Shown here: piece by piece, positions 22,357 through 29,871 of the stretch
Layout: the number at the start of each line of letters is the position of its first letter
How positions within the stretch are numbered: the stretch's first letter is position 1
NCBI GenBank assembly: GCA_045113775.1
Contig: JBGUJH010000076.1
Coordinates: forward strand, 1-42,735
Reading direction: 5' to 3'
DNA from: CAG-791 sp045113775
GTDB lineage: Bacteria > Bacillota > Clostridia > Lachnospirales > Lachnospiraceae
Length of the DNA: 42,735 bases
Made by a program: the position numbers and the translations under genes
The notes under the pieces: model-generated
Databases searched by the model: none
What the model saw: the letters and a program-made list of their open reading frames with translations, nothing else
Told to the model about the DNA's origin: nothing

Positions 22357-25137
22357 ATGGAGAGTAAAAAACTTGTGCTTGTAGACGGGCACAGTATTTT
22401 GAACAGAGCATTTTACGGGATGCCGGATCTGACCAACGCGGCAGGACTGCACACCGGAGCGGTTTTCGGATTTTTGAATATCCTGTTTAAGATCCTTGAT
22501 GAGGAGAAAGCGGATTACCTGACAGTTGCTTTTGATGTGCACGCACCCACATTCCGGCATGAAGTCTACAAGGAATACAAGGGGACGCGTAAGCCCATGC
22601 CCGAAGAACTGAGGGAGCAGGTCCCGCTGATCAAGAAAGTCCTGCAGTCCATGGGCGTCCAGATCCGGGAGCAGGCGGGACTTGAGGCAGACGATATTCT
22701 GGGCACGCTCGCAAGGCGCGCGGAAGGCGAAGGCATGGAAGTGGCGCTTTTATCCGGAGACAGGGACCTCTTGCAGATCGCCACGGATAAGACCTGTATC
22801 AGGATCCCCAAGACCAGACAGGGCCAGACTGTAATAGAGAATTACCATGCCGCAGATGTGCTGGAAAAATACAGGGTAACTCCCAGGGCTTTTATCGATG
22901 TGAAAGCGCTTATGGGCGACAGCTCCGACAATATACCCGGAGTACCGAAAGTCGGTGAGAAGACGGCCACTCAGCTGATCGTGGATTACGGCAGTGTGGA
23001 CGGCGTATATGAGCATCTCGATGAGATCAAAAAGCCGGCACTGCGCAGGAATCTCAGTGAGAACGAGGAACTGGCAAGGCTGAGTCTCTTTCTTGTTACG
23101 ATCAAGACAGATTGCGACATTTCAGAGGATTGGGACGAAGCGCGTATCGGAAACCTTTATACGCCGGAAGCGTTCAAGCTCTTCACGGAACTGGGCTTCA
23201 GGGCCCTGCTCCCCAGATTTGATGTGAAGGCTGCCCAGACTATCACGGAGGAGTTCTCTTTCAGAGTGATCTCCGACAGAACGGAAGCGGGATCCTATAT
23301 CAACACACTTCTTGAGTCCATTAAGAATGCTGATCCCGGGAAGCCTTATCGGATCGGAGTCTATCCGGTCATGGACCCTGTGCGCTACGGTGAGAAGAAT
23401 GACGGCTTTCTCAGTGCCGCCGCGTTCTGCGTGGGAAAAACGGCCGCATTTCTGGAAATCGATAATGGCGGCCCTGAAAAAGGACTCACACAGGATGGCC
23501 TCATGGAACTGCTGAGGACTCTGAGGATCACGGCGCTGAAGGCGTGCACCGGAGCTTCTTCGGGAGGCCAGGGGCCCGAACCTGCAGCGATCGCTGTCTT
23601 TGGTCTCAAGAACCAGTTCCCTGTCTGGGGAATTGACAGCGCAACTGAGTTTAAGGACGGTATCCGTCTGGAGGGATTTTCGGACCTGCTGATCCAGTGT
23701 TACCTGTGCAATCCTCTTCAGAGCGACTATCAGCCCGAGATGACGGCTTCCGAATATCTGAATGAGTCCTGTCCTACCTGGAAGCAGGTTTTTGACAAGA
23801 GATCGATGAAACAGGCTCTTGCCGAAAAACGGGACGAGCTCATAAAATACGCCTGTCAGATGGCTTCAGTCCTTAGCAGGGCTGCAAATCCAGTAGAAGA
23901 AAAGCTGGAGCAGGAAGGCATGACCGGGCTTTACAGGGAGATCGAGAGACCTCTCAGCTACATCCTGTATGATATGGAGCGGATCGGTATCCGCATACGG
24001 CCGGAGGAACTGAAGCATTACAGCACTGAACTCGGAGAACAGGCGGACGCGCTGGCCGCGAAGATCTATGAGGAATGCGGCGAAGAGTTCAACATCTCTT
24101 CCCCCAAGCAGCTCGGCGCGATCCTCTTTGAGAAGCTCGGCATGCCGGGGGGAAAGAAGACCAAGACCGGTTACTCTACGGCGGCAGGTGTTCTTGAGAA
24201 ACTGGCGCCGGATTATCCGGTAGTGGATGATATTCTTCAGTACAGGGCGGTCACTAAACTCAAATCAACCTATGCAGACGGACTCACGGCTTTCGTCGCG
24301 TCGGACGGGAGGATCCATACGAGCTTCAACCAGACGATCACAGCGACCGGAAGGATAAGTTCTACTGATCCCAACCTGCAGAATATCCCTATGAAGACGG
24401 AGATGGGCAAGAAGATCCGAAAGGCCTTTATCCCTTCCGAGGGCGATATATTCGTCGATGCGGACTACTCCCAGATCGAGCTCAGGATCCTGGCACATAT
24501 GAGCGGGGATAAGGAACTGATCGATGCTTATAAAGAAAATGAGGACATCCACAGGATCACCGCCTCCAAGGTGTTCCACACACCATTTGAAAAAGTTACC
24601 TCTCTTCAGAGGAGAAATGCGAAGGCAGTCAACTTCGGTATCGTCTACGGCATCAGCTCTTTCGGTCTCAGCCAGGGGCTGAGTATCTCCAGAAAAGAGG
24701 CAGCGGAATATATTGAGGCCTATTTCAGGACTTATCCGGGGATCAAGGCATTTCTGGACAAACTGGTCTCTGACGCGAAGGAGAAGGGATACGCCCAGAC
24801 AATGTACGGCCGCAGAAGACCGGTCCCCGAGCTGAAGAGCAGCAACTTCATGCAGCGCTCTTTTGGCGAGAGAGTTGCCATGAACTCGCCTATCCAGGGC
24901 ACTGCGGCGGACATCATCAAAATAGCGATGATCCGCGTGTGGGAGGCGCTTGCGAGGGAAAACTTCAAGTCGCGCCTTATCCTTCAGATCCACGACGAGC
25001 TGCTCATCGAAGCGATCCCGGAAGAGAAGGAGCAGGTCGAAAAACTGCTGTCAGATGAGATGTCCTGTGCGGCTTCGCTCAAGGTGGCGCTTGAGACAGA
25101 CGCTCACAGCGGCAGCGACTGGTATATGGCTAAGTAA
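22357..25137 (+). CDS. polA: DNA polymerase I
   Basis: Repair and Okazaki-fragment polymerase. The 5' nuclease domain (about 1-300) has DGHSILNRAFYG, AFDVHAPTFRHE, GLEADDILGTLA and GDSSDNIPGVPKVGEKTA. The middle exonuclease-like domain (about 310-500) does not show clear DxE and proofreading motifs, so the 3'-5' activity is probably lost, as in many Firmicutes. Polymerase motifs are DADYSQIELRILAHMSG (A), RRNAKAVNFGIVYGISSFG (B) and QIHDELL (C). Length 926 aa is normal. ATG 22357 follows GCGAGGGGAAACAG. It is followed after 41 nt by coaE; the polA-coaE neighbourhood is common in Firmicutes. Confidence 0.98.
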   Translation: MESKKLVLVDGHSILNRAFYGMPDLTNAAGLHTGAVFGFLNILFKILDEEKADYLTVAFDVHAPTFRHEVYKEYKGTRKPMPEELREQVPLIKKVLQSMGVQIREQAGLEADDILGTLARRAEGEGMEVALLSGDRDLLQIATDKTCIRIPKTRQGQTVIENYHAADVLEKYRVTPRAFIDVKALMGDSSDNIPGVPKVGEKTATQLIVDYGSVDGVYEHLDEIKKPALRRNLSENEELARLSLFLVTIKTDCDISEDWDEARIGNLYTPEAFKLFTELGFRALLPRFDVKAAQTITEEFSFRVISDRTEAGSYINTLLESIKNADPGKPYRIGVYPVMDPVRYGEKNDGFLSAAAFCVGKTAAFLEIDNGGPEKGLTQDGLMELLRTLRITALKACTGASSGGQGPEPAAIAVFGLKNQFPVWGIDSATEFKDGIRLEGFSDLLIQCYLCNPLQSDYQPEMTASEYLNESCPTWKQVFDKRSMKQALAEKRDELIKYACQMASVLSRAANPVEEKLEQEGMTGLYREIERPLSYILYDMERIGIRIRPEELKHYSTELGEQADALAAKIYEECGEEFNISSPKQLGAILFEKLGMPGGKKTKTGYSTAAGVLEKLAPDYPVVDDILQYRAVTKLKSTYADGLTAFVASDGRIHTSFNQTITATGRISSTDPNLQNIPMKTEMGKKIRKAFIPSEGDIFVDADYSQIELRILAHMSGDKELIDAYKENEDIHRITASKVFHTPFEKVTSLQRRNAKAVNFGIVYGISSFGLSQGLSISRKEAAEYIEAYFRTYPGIKAFLDKLVSDAKEKGYAQTMYGRRRPVPELKSSNFMQRSFGERVAMNSPIQGTAADIIKIAMIRVWEALARENFKSRLILQIHDELLIEAIPEEKEQVEKLLSDEMSCAASLKVALETDAHSGSDWYMAK

Positions 25138-25178
25138 ACAGCGGTAAGGCAAAAGGACAGGACAAAAGGACATAGACC

Positions 25179-25820
25179 ATGATCACGATCGGAGTTACAG
25201 GCGGCGTAGGATCCGGAAAGAGCGCGATCCTCAGTTATCTGGATGAAAAGTATAACTGCAGGATCCTCATGTCGGACAACGCTGCCAAAGATTTGGAACA
25301 GCCCGGCGGAGTTTTGTATGAACCGCTGGTAAAGCTGCTGAGTGAATCGGATCCGTCGGACGGACAGCGCGGTGAACTGCTGCTGCCCGGAGGGGAGATC
25401 AACAAGCAGGAGATGGCTGCGCGGATCTTCGGAGATCCGGAGCTTTTGAAAAAAATAAATGAACTGGTGCATCCCGCAGTGAATCAGTATATACTGGGAG
25501 AGATCGACCGCGAGCGAAATGCTGCCGAACACGAATTCTTTGTTTTGGAATCAGCCCTTCTGATCGAGAACGGCTACGACAAGATCCTGGACTCCATGTG
25601 GTATATCTACTGCGAGGAGAGCGTACGGAGCGAGAGACTGAGGCGCTCCCGCGGATATTCCGATGAGAAGATCCGCTCTATTATGGAGAGACAGGTTTCC
25701 GAGGACGTGTTCCGCAGTCACTGCGACACGGTGATCGACAACACGGGAGAATTCATGGCGGAGCAGGGAGCCGCGCGGCAAGTGGACGCGGCCATTTCCC
25801 GCCTGCGAGAAAAAATGTGA
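25179..25820 (+). CDS. coaE: Dephospho-CoA kinase
   Basis: Last step of coenzyme A synthesis, phosphorylating the ribose 3'-hydroxyl. The P-loop is GGVGSGKS (8-15). The CoA-site block VHPAVNQYI and the lid region RLRRSRGYSDEKIRSIMERQ are typical, and VIDNTGEF is the usual C-terminal motif. Length is 213 aa. The start ATG follows AAAGGACATAGACC. It lies between polA and the MBL nuclease gene with short gaps, suggesting one operon. Confidence 0.93.
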   Translation: MITIGVTGGVGSGKSAILSYLDEKYNCRILMSDNAAKDLEQPGGVLYEPLVKLLSESDPSDGQRGELLLPGGEINKQEMAARIFGDPELLKKINELVHPAVNQYILGEIDRERNAAEHEFFVLESALLIENGYDKILDSMWYIYCEESVRSERLRRSRGYSDEKIRSIMERQVSEDVFRSHCDTVIDNTGEFMAEQGAARQVDAAISRLREKM

Positions 25821-25868
25821 AGCGAGAAGACCGGGTAAAGTATCCCGGTAAAAGGTACAAAAGCAAGT

Positions 25869-26666
25869 ATGAGATTTGAAAGTATTGCAAGCGGCAGCAG
25901 CGGAAACTGCATCTATGTCGGATCAGACACCACCCATCTTCTGATGGATGTGGGGATCAGCAGGAAGAGGACCGTAGAGGCCCTGAAGGACCTGGACCTT
26001 GAACTGAGGGACATAGACGGGATCTTTATCACCCACGAGCATTCCGACCACATAGACGGGCTTCCCATGATCGCTAAGAAATCGGATATGCCGATCTACG
26101 CCACAAGGGGAACGATCGAAGCAATCAAGAGGATAGATAAATGCAGGGACATCGATCCGGACAGGTTTGTGATCATCCGTCCGGATGAGAAGATCACCGT
26201 AAAGGATATGCAGATCGATCCCATGAGGATCTCCCACGACGCGGCGGATCCGGTCGGATACAGGGTCTATTACGGACGAAAGAAAGTATGTATCTGTACG
26301 GACCTGGGCTGCTATTCGGACTATACGGTGGAGTGCCTGAAAAACTCGGATGTGCTCCTTTTGGAGTCCAATCACGACGTGAACATGCTGCAGGTCGGCA
26401 GATATCCTTACATGCTCAAGAGGAGGATCCTCGGAGATAAAGGTCATCTCTCCAATGTAAGCAGCGGGCAGCTTCTGTCGAGAGTGCTAAACGGTCATAT
26501 GAAAGGCATCTTTCTGGGCCACCTGAGCAAGGAGAACAATCTCCCCGAGCTCGCTTTTGAAACAGTCAGGGTGGAGATCATGAGCTCTGACACGGATTAC
26601 AGCCCGGAAGACCTGCCGATCTTTGTCGCGGACAGAAAAAGACCTTCGGCGCTCGTAGAGATCTGA
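25869..26666 (+). CDS. Metallo-beta-lactamase-fold hydrolase, WalJ/YycJ-like
   Basis: MBL-fold protein with the metal-binding motif THEHSDH (H56, H58, D60, H61), a downstream histidine in ISHDAADPVGYRV, and a C-terminal GHLSKENNLPELA block. These match the YycJ/WalJ family, described as a DNA exonuclease in some Bacilli and linked there to the WalRK cluster. Here it is beside polA and coaE instead, which fits a role in DNA processing. The N-terminus MRFESIASGSSGNCIYV is characteristic. Length is 265 aa; the start is ATG 25869 with only a weak ribosome site (AAAGG, 12 nt away). Confidence 0.85.
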   Translation: MRFESIASGSSGNCIYVGSDTTHLLMDVGISRKRTVEALKDLDLELRDIDGIFITHEHSDHIDGLPMIAKKSDMPIYATRGTIEAIKRIDKCRDIDPDRFVIIRPDEKITVKDMQIDPMRISHDAADPVGYRVYYGRKKVCICTDLGCYSDYTVECLKNSDVLLLESNHDVNMLQVGRYPYMLKRRILGDKGHLSNVSSGQLLSRVLNGHMKGIFLGHLSKENNLPELAFETVRVEIMSSDTDYSPEDLPIFVADRKRPSALVEI

Positions 26667-26697
26667 GATACGAACCATATTCTTTTAGGAGGAGACA

Positions 26698-26973
26698 ATG
26701 CAGAGAGCGATCATAACAGTAGTAGGCAAGGACACGATCGGAATCATCGCAGGGGTATGCACATATCTCGCCGAGAACAGGATCAACATCCTGGACATAT
26801 CACAGACGATCGTACAGGGATACTTTAATATGATGATGATCGTCGACGTGACGACTCTGGACAAGCCTTTCGGGCAGGTCGCCGATGAGCTGGCCGTACT
26901 GGGCAGGGAGAAGATCGGCGTCCAGATCAAGTGCCAGAAAGAAGAGATCTTTGACCTGATGCACAGGATCTGA
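26698..26973 (+). CDS. ACT-domain protein (UPF0237)
   Basis: A stand-alone ACT domain of 91 aa: RAIITVVGKDTIGIIAGVCTYL, then NINILDISQTIVQGYFNMMM. ACT domains bind amino acids or related small ligands and this short form occurs widely in Firmicutes and Archaea as UPF0237. It is followed by the UPF0210 gene; the two are commonly adjacent, so the ACT protein may regulate or sense ligand for that partner. AGGAGGAGACA precedes the ATG. The specific ligand is unknown. Confidence 0.9.
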   Translation: MQRAIITVVGKDTIGIIAGVCTYLAENRINILDISQTIVQGYFNMMMIVDVTTLDKPFGQVADELAVLGREKIGVQIKCQKEEIFDLMHRI

Positions 26974-27006
26974 TCCGGAACAACTGAAGTAAAACATCAA
27001 AAGCAA

Positions 27007-27023
27007 AGCCCGCGCTGCGGGCT
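27007..27023 (+). repeat. 7-3-7 GC hairpin before the UPF0210 gene
   Basis: AGCCCGC (27007-27013), loop GCT, GCGGGCT (27017-27023). It lies just upstream of the CAGGAGG ribosome site of the next gene. Same architecture as the hairpins at 2379-2395 and 21969-21985. Confidence 0.7.
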
Positions 27024-27038
27024 GCTCCAGGAGGCTAT

Positions 27039-28403
27039 ATGATAGGCATCTCTGAGGTCAGTGAGACCAATGAAATGATTGAAAAAGAGAATCTCGATGT
27101 CAGGACGATCACGATGGGCATCAGTCTTTTGGACTGCATCGACTTGGACCTGCAGGTTCTCAGACAGAAGGTTTATGACAAAATATACGCAAGCGCCGCC
27201 AATCTTGTAAAGGTCGGAGAGGAGATCTCCACTGACTACGGCATTCCGATCGTCAACAAGAGGATCTCCGTGACTCCGATCGCCCTGGTGGGAGGGAGCG
27301 CGTGCAGGTCGTCGGAGGACTTCGCGCAGATCGCCCTGACGCTGGACAAGGCCGCCCGCGATGTGGGCGTCAATTTCCTGGGAGGCTACAGCGCGCTGGT
27401 CTCAAAGGGAATGACGAAAGCAGACAGGCTGCTCATCGAATCTATCCCGCAGGCACTTTCCGAGACGGAGCTGGTGTGTTCTTCTGTGAACGTGGGATCC
27501 ACTAAGACAGGGATAGACATGGACGCAGTACGGCTCATGGGAAGGATCATAAGAGAGACCGCGGAGAAGACTGCTGACAGAGGATCGATCGGGTGCGCCA
27601 AGCTGGTCGTGTTCTGCAACGCGCCTGATGACAATCCCTTTATGGCAGGAGCATTCCACGGTGTGACAGAAGCCGACAGGATCCTCAATATCGGCGTCAG
27701 CGGCCCCGGCGTTGTCAAAAAAGCGCTGGAATCTGTTCACGGCAAAGACTTTGAGACGCTCTGCGAGACAGTAAAAAAGACAGCTTTTAAAGTGACCCGT
27801 GTGGGACAGCTTGTCGCTAAAGAGGCTTCCAAACGGCTGGGAGTTCCTTTTGGCATAATCGACCTCTCGCTGGCCCCGACACCCGCGATCGGAGACAGCG
27901 TCGCGGATATTCTCTGCGAAATGGGACTGGAGTATGCGGGAGCTCCCGGTACGACAGCAGCCCTTGCCCTTCTCAACGACCAGGTCAAAAAGGGAGGAGT
28001 CATGGCGTCTTCCTATGTGGGAGGCCTCAGCGGCGCGTTCATTCCCGTCAGTGAGGACCAGGGAATGATCAACGCGGTAAACGCCGGATGCCTCAGCTTG
28101 GAGAAGCTCGAAGCTATGACCTGCGTGTGCTCGGTGGGACTTGATATGATCGCGGTCCCCGGTGACACAAAAGCTTCGACGATCTCAGGCATTATTGCCG
28201 ATGAGATGGCAATCGGTATGGTAAACCAGAAAACGACCGCCGTGCGCCTGATTCCGGTGATCGGAAAAGGCGTGGGCGATGAGGTGGAATTCGGCGGCCT
28301 TTTGGGCTATGCCCCGATAATGCCGGTAAATCCTTATGGATGCGAAGAGTTCATAAACAGAAAGGGCAGGATCCCTGCTCCGATTCACAGTTTCAAGAAT
28401 TGA
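27039..28403 (+). CDS. UPF0210 / DUF711 (PFL-like) protein
   Basis: Member of the UPF0210 family, also called DUF711, whose structures resemble the glycyl-radical pyruvate formate-lyase barrel but whose reaction is unknown. Recognisable blocks are ENLDVRTITMGISLLDC, NKRISVTPIALVGGSA, GINFLGGYSALV-like VNFLGGYSALVSKG, SSVNVGSTKTGIDMDAV and the C-terminal GGLLGYAPIMPVN. Length 454 aa is standard. ATG 27039 follows a strong CAGGAGGCTAT site. It is paired with the upstream ACT-domain gene (65-nt gap). No molecular function should be claimed. Confidence 0.92.
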   Translation: MIGISEVSETNEMIEKENLDVRTITMGISLLDCIDLDLQVLRQKVYDKIYASAANLVKVGEEISTDYGIPIVNKRISVTPIALVGGSACRSSEDFAQIALTLDKAARDVGVNFLGGYSALVSKGMTKADRLLIESIPQALSETELVCSSVNVGSTKTGIDMDAVRLMGRIIRETAEKTADRGSIGCAKLVVFCNAPDDNPFMAGAFHGVTEADRILNIGVSGPGVVKKALESVHGKDFETLCETVKKTAFKVTRVGQLVAKEASKRLGVPFGIIDLSLAPTPAIGDSVADILCEMGLEYAGAPGTTAALALLNDQVKKGGVMASSYVGGLSGAFIPVSEDQGMINAVNAGCLSLEKLEAMTCVCSVGLDMIAVPGDTKASTISGIIADEMAIGMVNQKTTAVRLIPVIGKGVGDEVEFGGLLGYAPIMPVNPYGCEEFINRKGRIPAPIHSFKN

Positions 28404-28410
28404 TAGCTGA

Positions 28411-28465
28411 TTTTGTGTATTTTACACAAAAATGTTCCGCTTTTACCTTGAAAATAAGGTGGAAG
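28411..28465. repeat. Two consecutive inverted repeats upstream of fructokinase
   Basis: TTTTGTGTA-TTT-TACACAAAA (28411-28431) is a perfect 9-bp repeat. CTTTTACCTT-GAAAAT-AAGGTGGAAG (28440-28465) can form a 10-bp stem with two G-U pairs. They may terminate the UPF0210 transcript or act as operators for the promoter at 28466-28494, which starts exactly where the second repeat ends. Confidence 0.5.
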
Positions 28466-28494
28466 TAGACGAAGCCCTTTTGTTGTTGTACAAT
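28466..28494 (+). promoter_or_regulatory. Putative fructokinase promoter
   Basis: TAGACG (28466-28471), a 17-nt spacer and TACAAT (28489-28494). The leader of about 75 nt precedes the ATG at 28578. Inverted repeats lie directly upstream. Confidence 0.5.
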
Positions 28495-28577
28495 ATAGTC
28501 TATAGGATTATCCATGCGTCGGGAGTGCAGCGCAGTGTTCATTTCGGCGTGCAGCATAAGAGAAGGGTGGTATTAAT

Positions 28578-29564
28578 ATGAGCAGTGAAAAGAAAATTGA
28601 TGTAACAGCGCTCGGTGAACTTTTGATCGATTTTGTACAGAACGGAATCAGCGATCAGGGAAACAACCTGTTTGAAGCCAATCCCGGCGGAGCTCCTTGC
28701 AATGTACTTGCTATGCTCAACAAGGCCGGAAAAGAGACCGCTTTCATCGGCAAGGTCGGCAATGATATGTTCGGCAGGCTCCTTAAAGCCAAGACTGAGG
28801 AGCAGGGCATCAACATGAGCGGACTGGAGATGGACGAAGAGGTCCACACGACACTGGCATTTGTAGAGAAACTCCCCAACGGAGACAGAGACTTCTCCTT
28901 CTACAGAAATCCCGGCGCGGATATTATGCTGACTGCGGATGAAGTAGAGAAGCACCGCGATCTCATTGAGAACGCGAAGATCTTCCATCTCGGCACTCTT
29001 TCCATGACGCATGATACTGTCGAGCAGGCTACTCTCAAGGCTCTTGAGATCGCGAAAGAAGCCGGCTGCCTGATCTCCTTCGATCCCAACCTCCGCCCTC
29101 CGCTCTGGAGCAGCGAAGAGAAGGCCAAAGAGAAGATCGCATTCGGCTTTTCCAAGTGCGACATCCTCAAGATCTCCGACAACGAGATTACCTTCATGAC
29201 CGGAGAAGAAGATCTTGACAAGGGTATTCAGAAGATCATCGACCAGTATCATATTCCGCTTGTTTTCGCGACATACGGACCTGACGGATCCAAGGCTTAC
29301 TGCGGCGGAAAGGAAGCTTATGAGAAGGGATTCCTCAATCCCGATACGATCGAGACCACAGGCGCGGGCGACACTTTCTGCGCAAGCGCACTGCTTCACG
29401 TCCTGAAATACGGCATCGACGGACTTTGCGACGAAGCGAAGCTCCATGAGCTGCTCACATTCGCAAATGCGGCTGCTTCCCTTGTGACCACGAAGAAGGG
29501 CGCGCTCTGCGTGATGCCCACCGTAGATCAGGTAGAAGCTTATATCGAGGCTTCCGGCAGGTAA
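28578..29564 (+). CDS. scrK: Fructokinase (PfkB family)
   Basis: PfkB/ribokinase-family sugar kinase, most like fructokinases that phosphorylate fructose released from sucrose or fructans. Signature 1 region: NPGGAPCNVLAMLNKAG, then FIGKVGNDMFGR. Signature 2: DTIETTGAGDTFCASAL, with the catalytic Asp and anion hole. FYRNPGADIML, SFDPNLRPPLW and KISDNEITFMTG are typical of fructokinase. Length is 328 aa. ATG follows AGAAGGGTGGTATTAAT. It is a single-gene unit between its own promoter and a terminator at 29632-29667, with no adjacent transporter. Fructokinase is the best call; another hexose specificity is possible. Confidence 0.88.
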   Translation: MSSEKKIDVTALGELLIDFVQNGISDQGNNLFEANPGGAPCNVLAMLNKAGKETAFIGKVGNDMFGRLLKAKTEEQGINMSGLEMDEEVHTTLAFVEKLPNGDRDFSFYRNPGADIMLTADEVEKHRDLIENAKIFHLGTLSMTHDTVEQATLKALEIAKEAGCLISFDPNLRPPLWSSEEKAKEKIAFGFSKCDILKISDNEITFMTGEEDLDKGIQKIIDQYHIPLVFATYGPDGSKAYCGGKEAYEKGFLNPDTIETTGAGDTFCASALLHVLKYGIDGLCDEAKLHELLTFANAAASLVTTKKGALCVMPTVDQVEAYIEASGR

Positions 29565-29631
29565 TCCTCTATCGGAACCTGATCCGATAACGCGTTTTGA
29601 CCGGGAAATGGTTTAGAAACGATCCTGAAAA

Positions 29632-29667
29632 CGGGCTTTGCGATTTAACTTGCAAAGCCCGCATTTT
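29632..29667 (+). terminator. Terminator after fructokinase
   Basis: CGGGCTTTGC (29632-29641) pairs with GCAAAGCCCG (29652-29661), followed by CATTTTCTGTT. The 3' arm overlaps the -35 region of the tRNA-Gly promoter. Confidence 0.85.
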
Positions 29668-29677
29668 CTGTTATAAT
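29650..29677 (+). promoter_or_regulatory. tRNA-Gly promoter
   Basis: TTGCAA (29650-29655), a 16-nt spacer and TATAAT (29672-29677) with TG-T before it (extended -10). It starts within the 3' arm of the fructokinase terminator. Confidence 0.65.
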
Positions 29678-29692
29678 ATATTTCGTCGACAA

Positions 29693-29763
29693 GCAGGTAT
29701 AGTACATCGGTAGTATGCCAGCTTCCCAAGCTGGAGAGACGGGTTCGATTCCCGCTACCTGCT
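29693..29763 (+). tRNA. tRNA-Gly (anticodon CCC)
   Basis: A full cloverleaf: acceptor GCAGGTA with TACCTGC, anticodon arm CCAGC-TTCCCAA-GCTGG giving anticodon CCC, T arm CGGG-TTCGATT-CCCG, and discriminator T, as expected for glycine tRNA. The CCA end is not encoded. It reads GGG codons. Confidence 0.96.
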
Positions 29764-29766
29764 CTT

Positions 29767-29818
29767 AAAGCTCATAATATCAAGGGGGACCGAAAGCCTT
29801 GATGTTATGAGCTTTTTT
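29767..29818 (+). terminator. Terminator after tRNA-Gly
   Basis: A 16-bp stem with one G-U pair, GCTCATAATATCAAGG pairing with CCTTGATGTTATGAGC, closed by an 11-nt loop and followed by TTTTTT. Confidence 0.92.
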
Positions 29819-29831
29819 CGTCAGCAACAGT

Positions 29832-29860
29832 TTGTTACATATTACTTCTTAATATAGATT
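29832..29860 (+). promoter_or_regulatory. Possible promoter for the phosphoglycerol transferase gene
   Basis: TTGTTA (29832-29837), a 17-nt spacer and TAGATT (29855-29860), or TATAGA at 15-nt spacing. It would leave a very short leader before ATG 29872, so either the promoter or the start may be off. Confidence 0.3.
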
Positions 29861-29871
29861 TCGGGTAACAT

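Noticed and set aside
28411..28431. Rex binding site
   Set aside because: The repeat TTGTG-7-CACAA is one base short of the usual 18-bp Rex palindrome and lies by a fructokinase gene; kept only as an unassigned inverted repeat.
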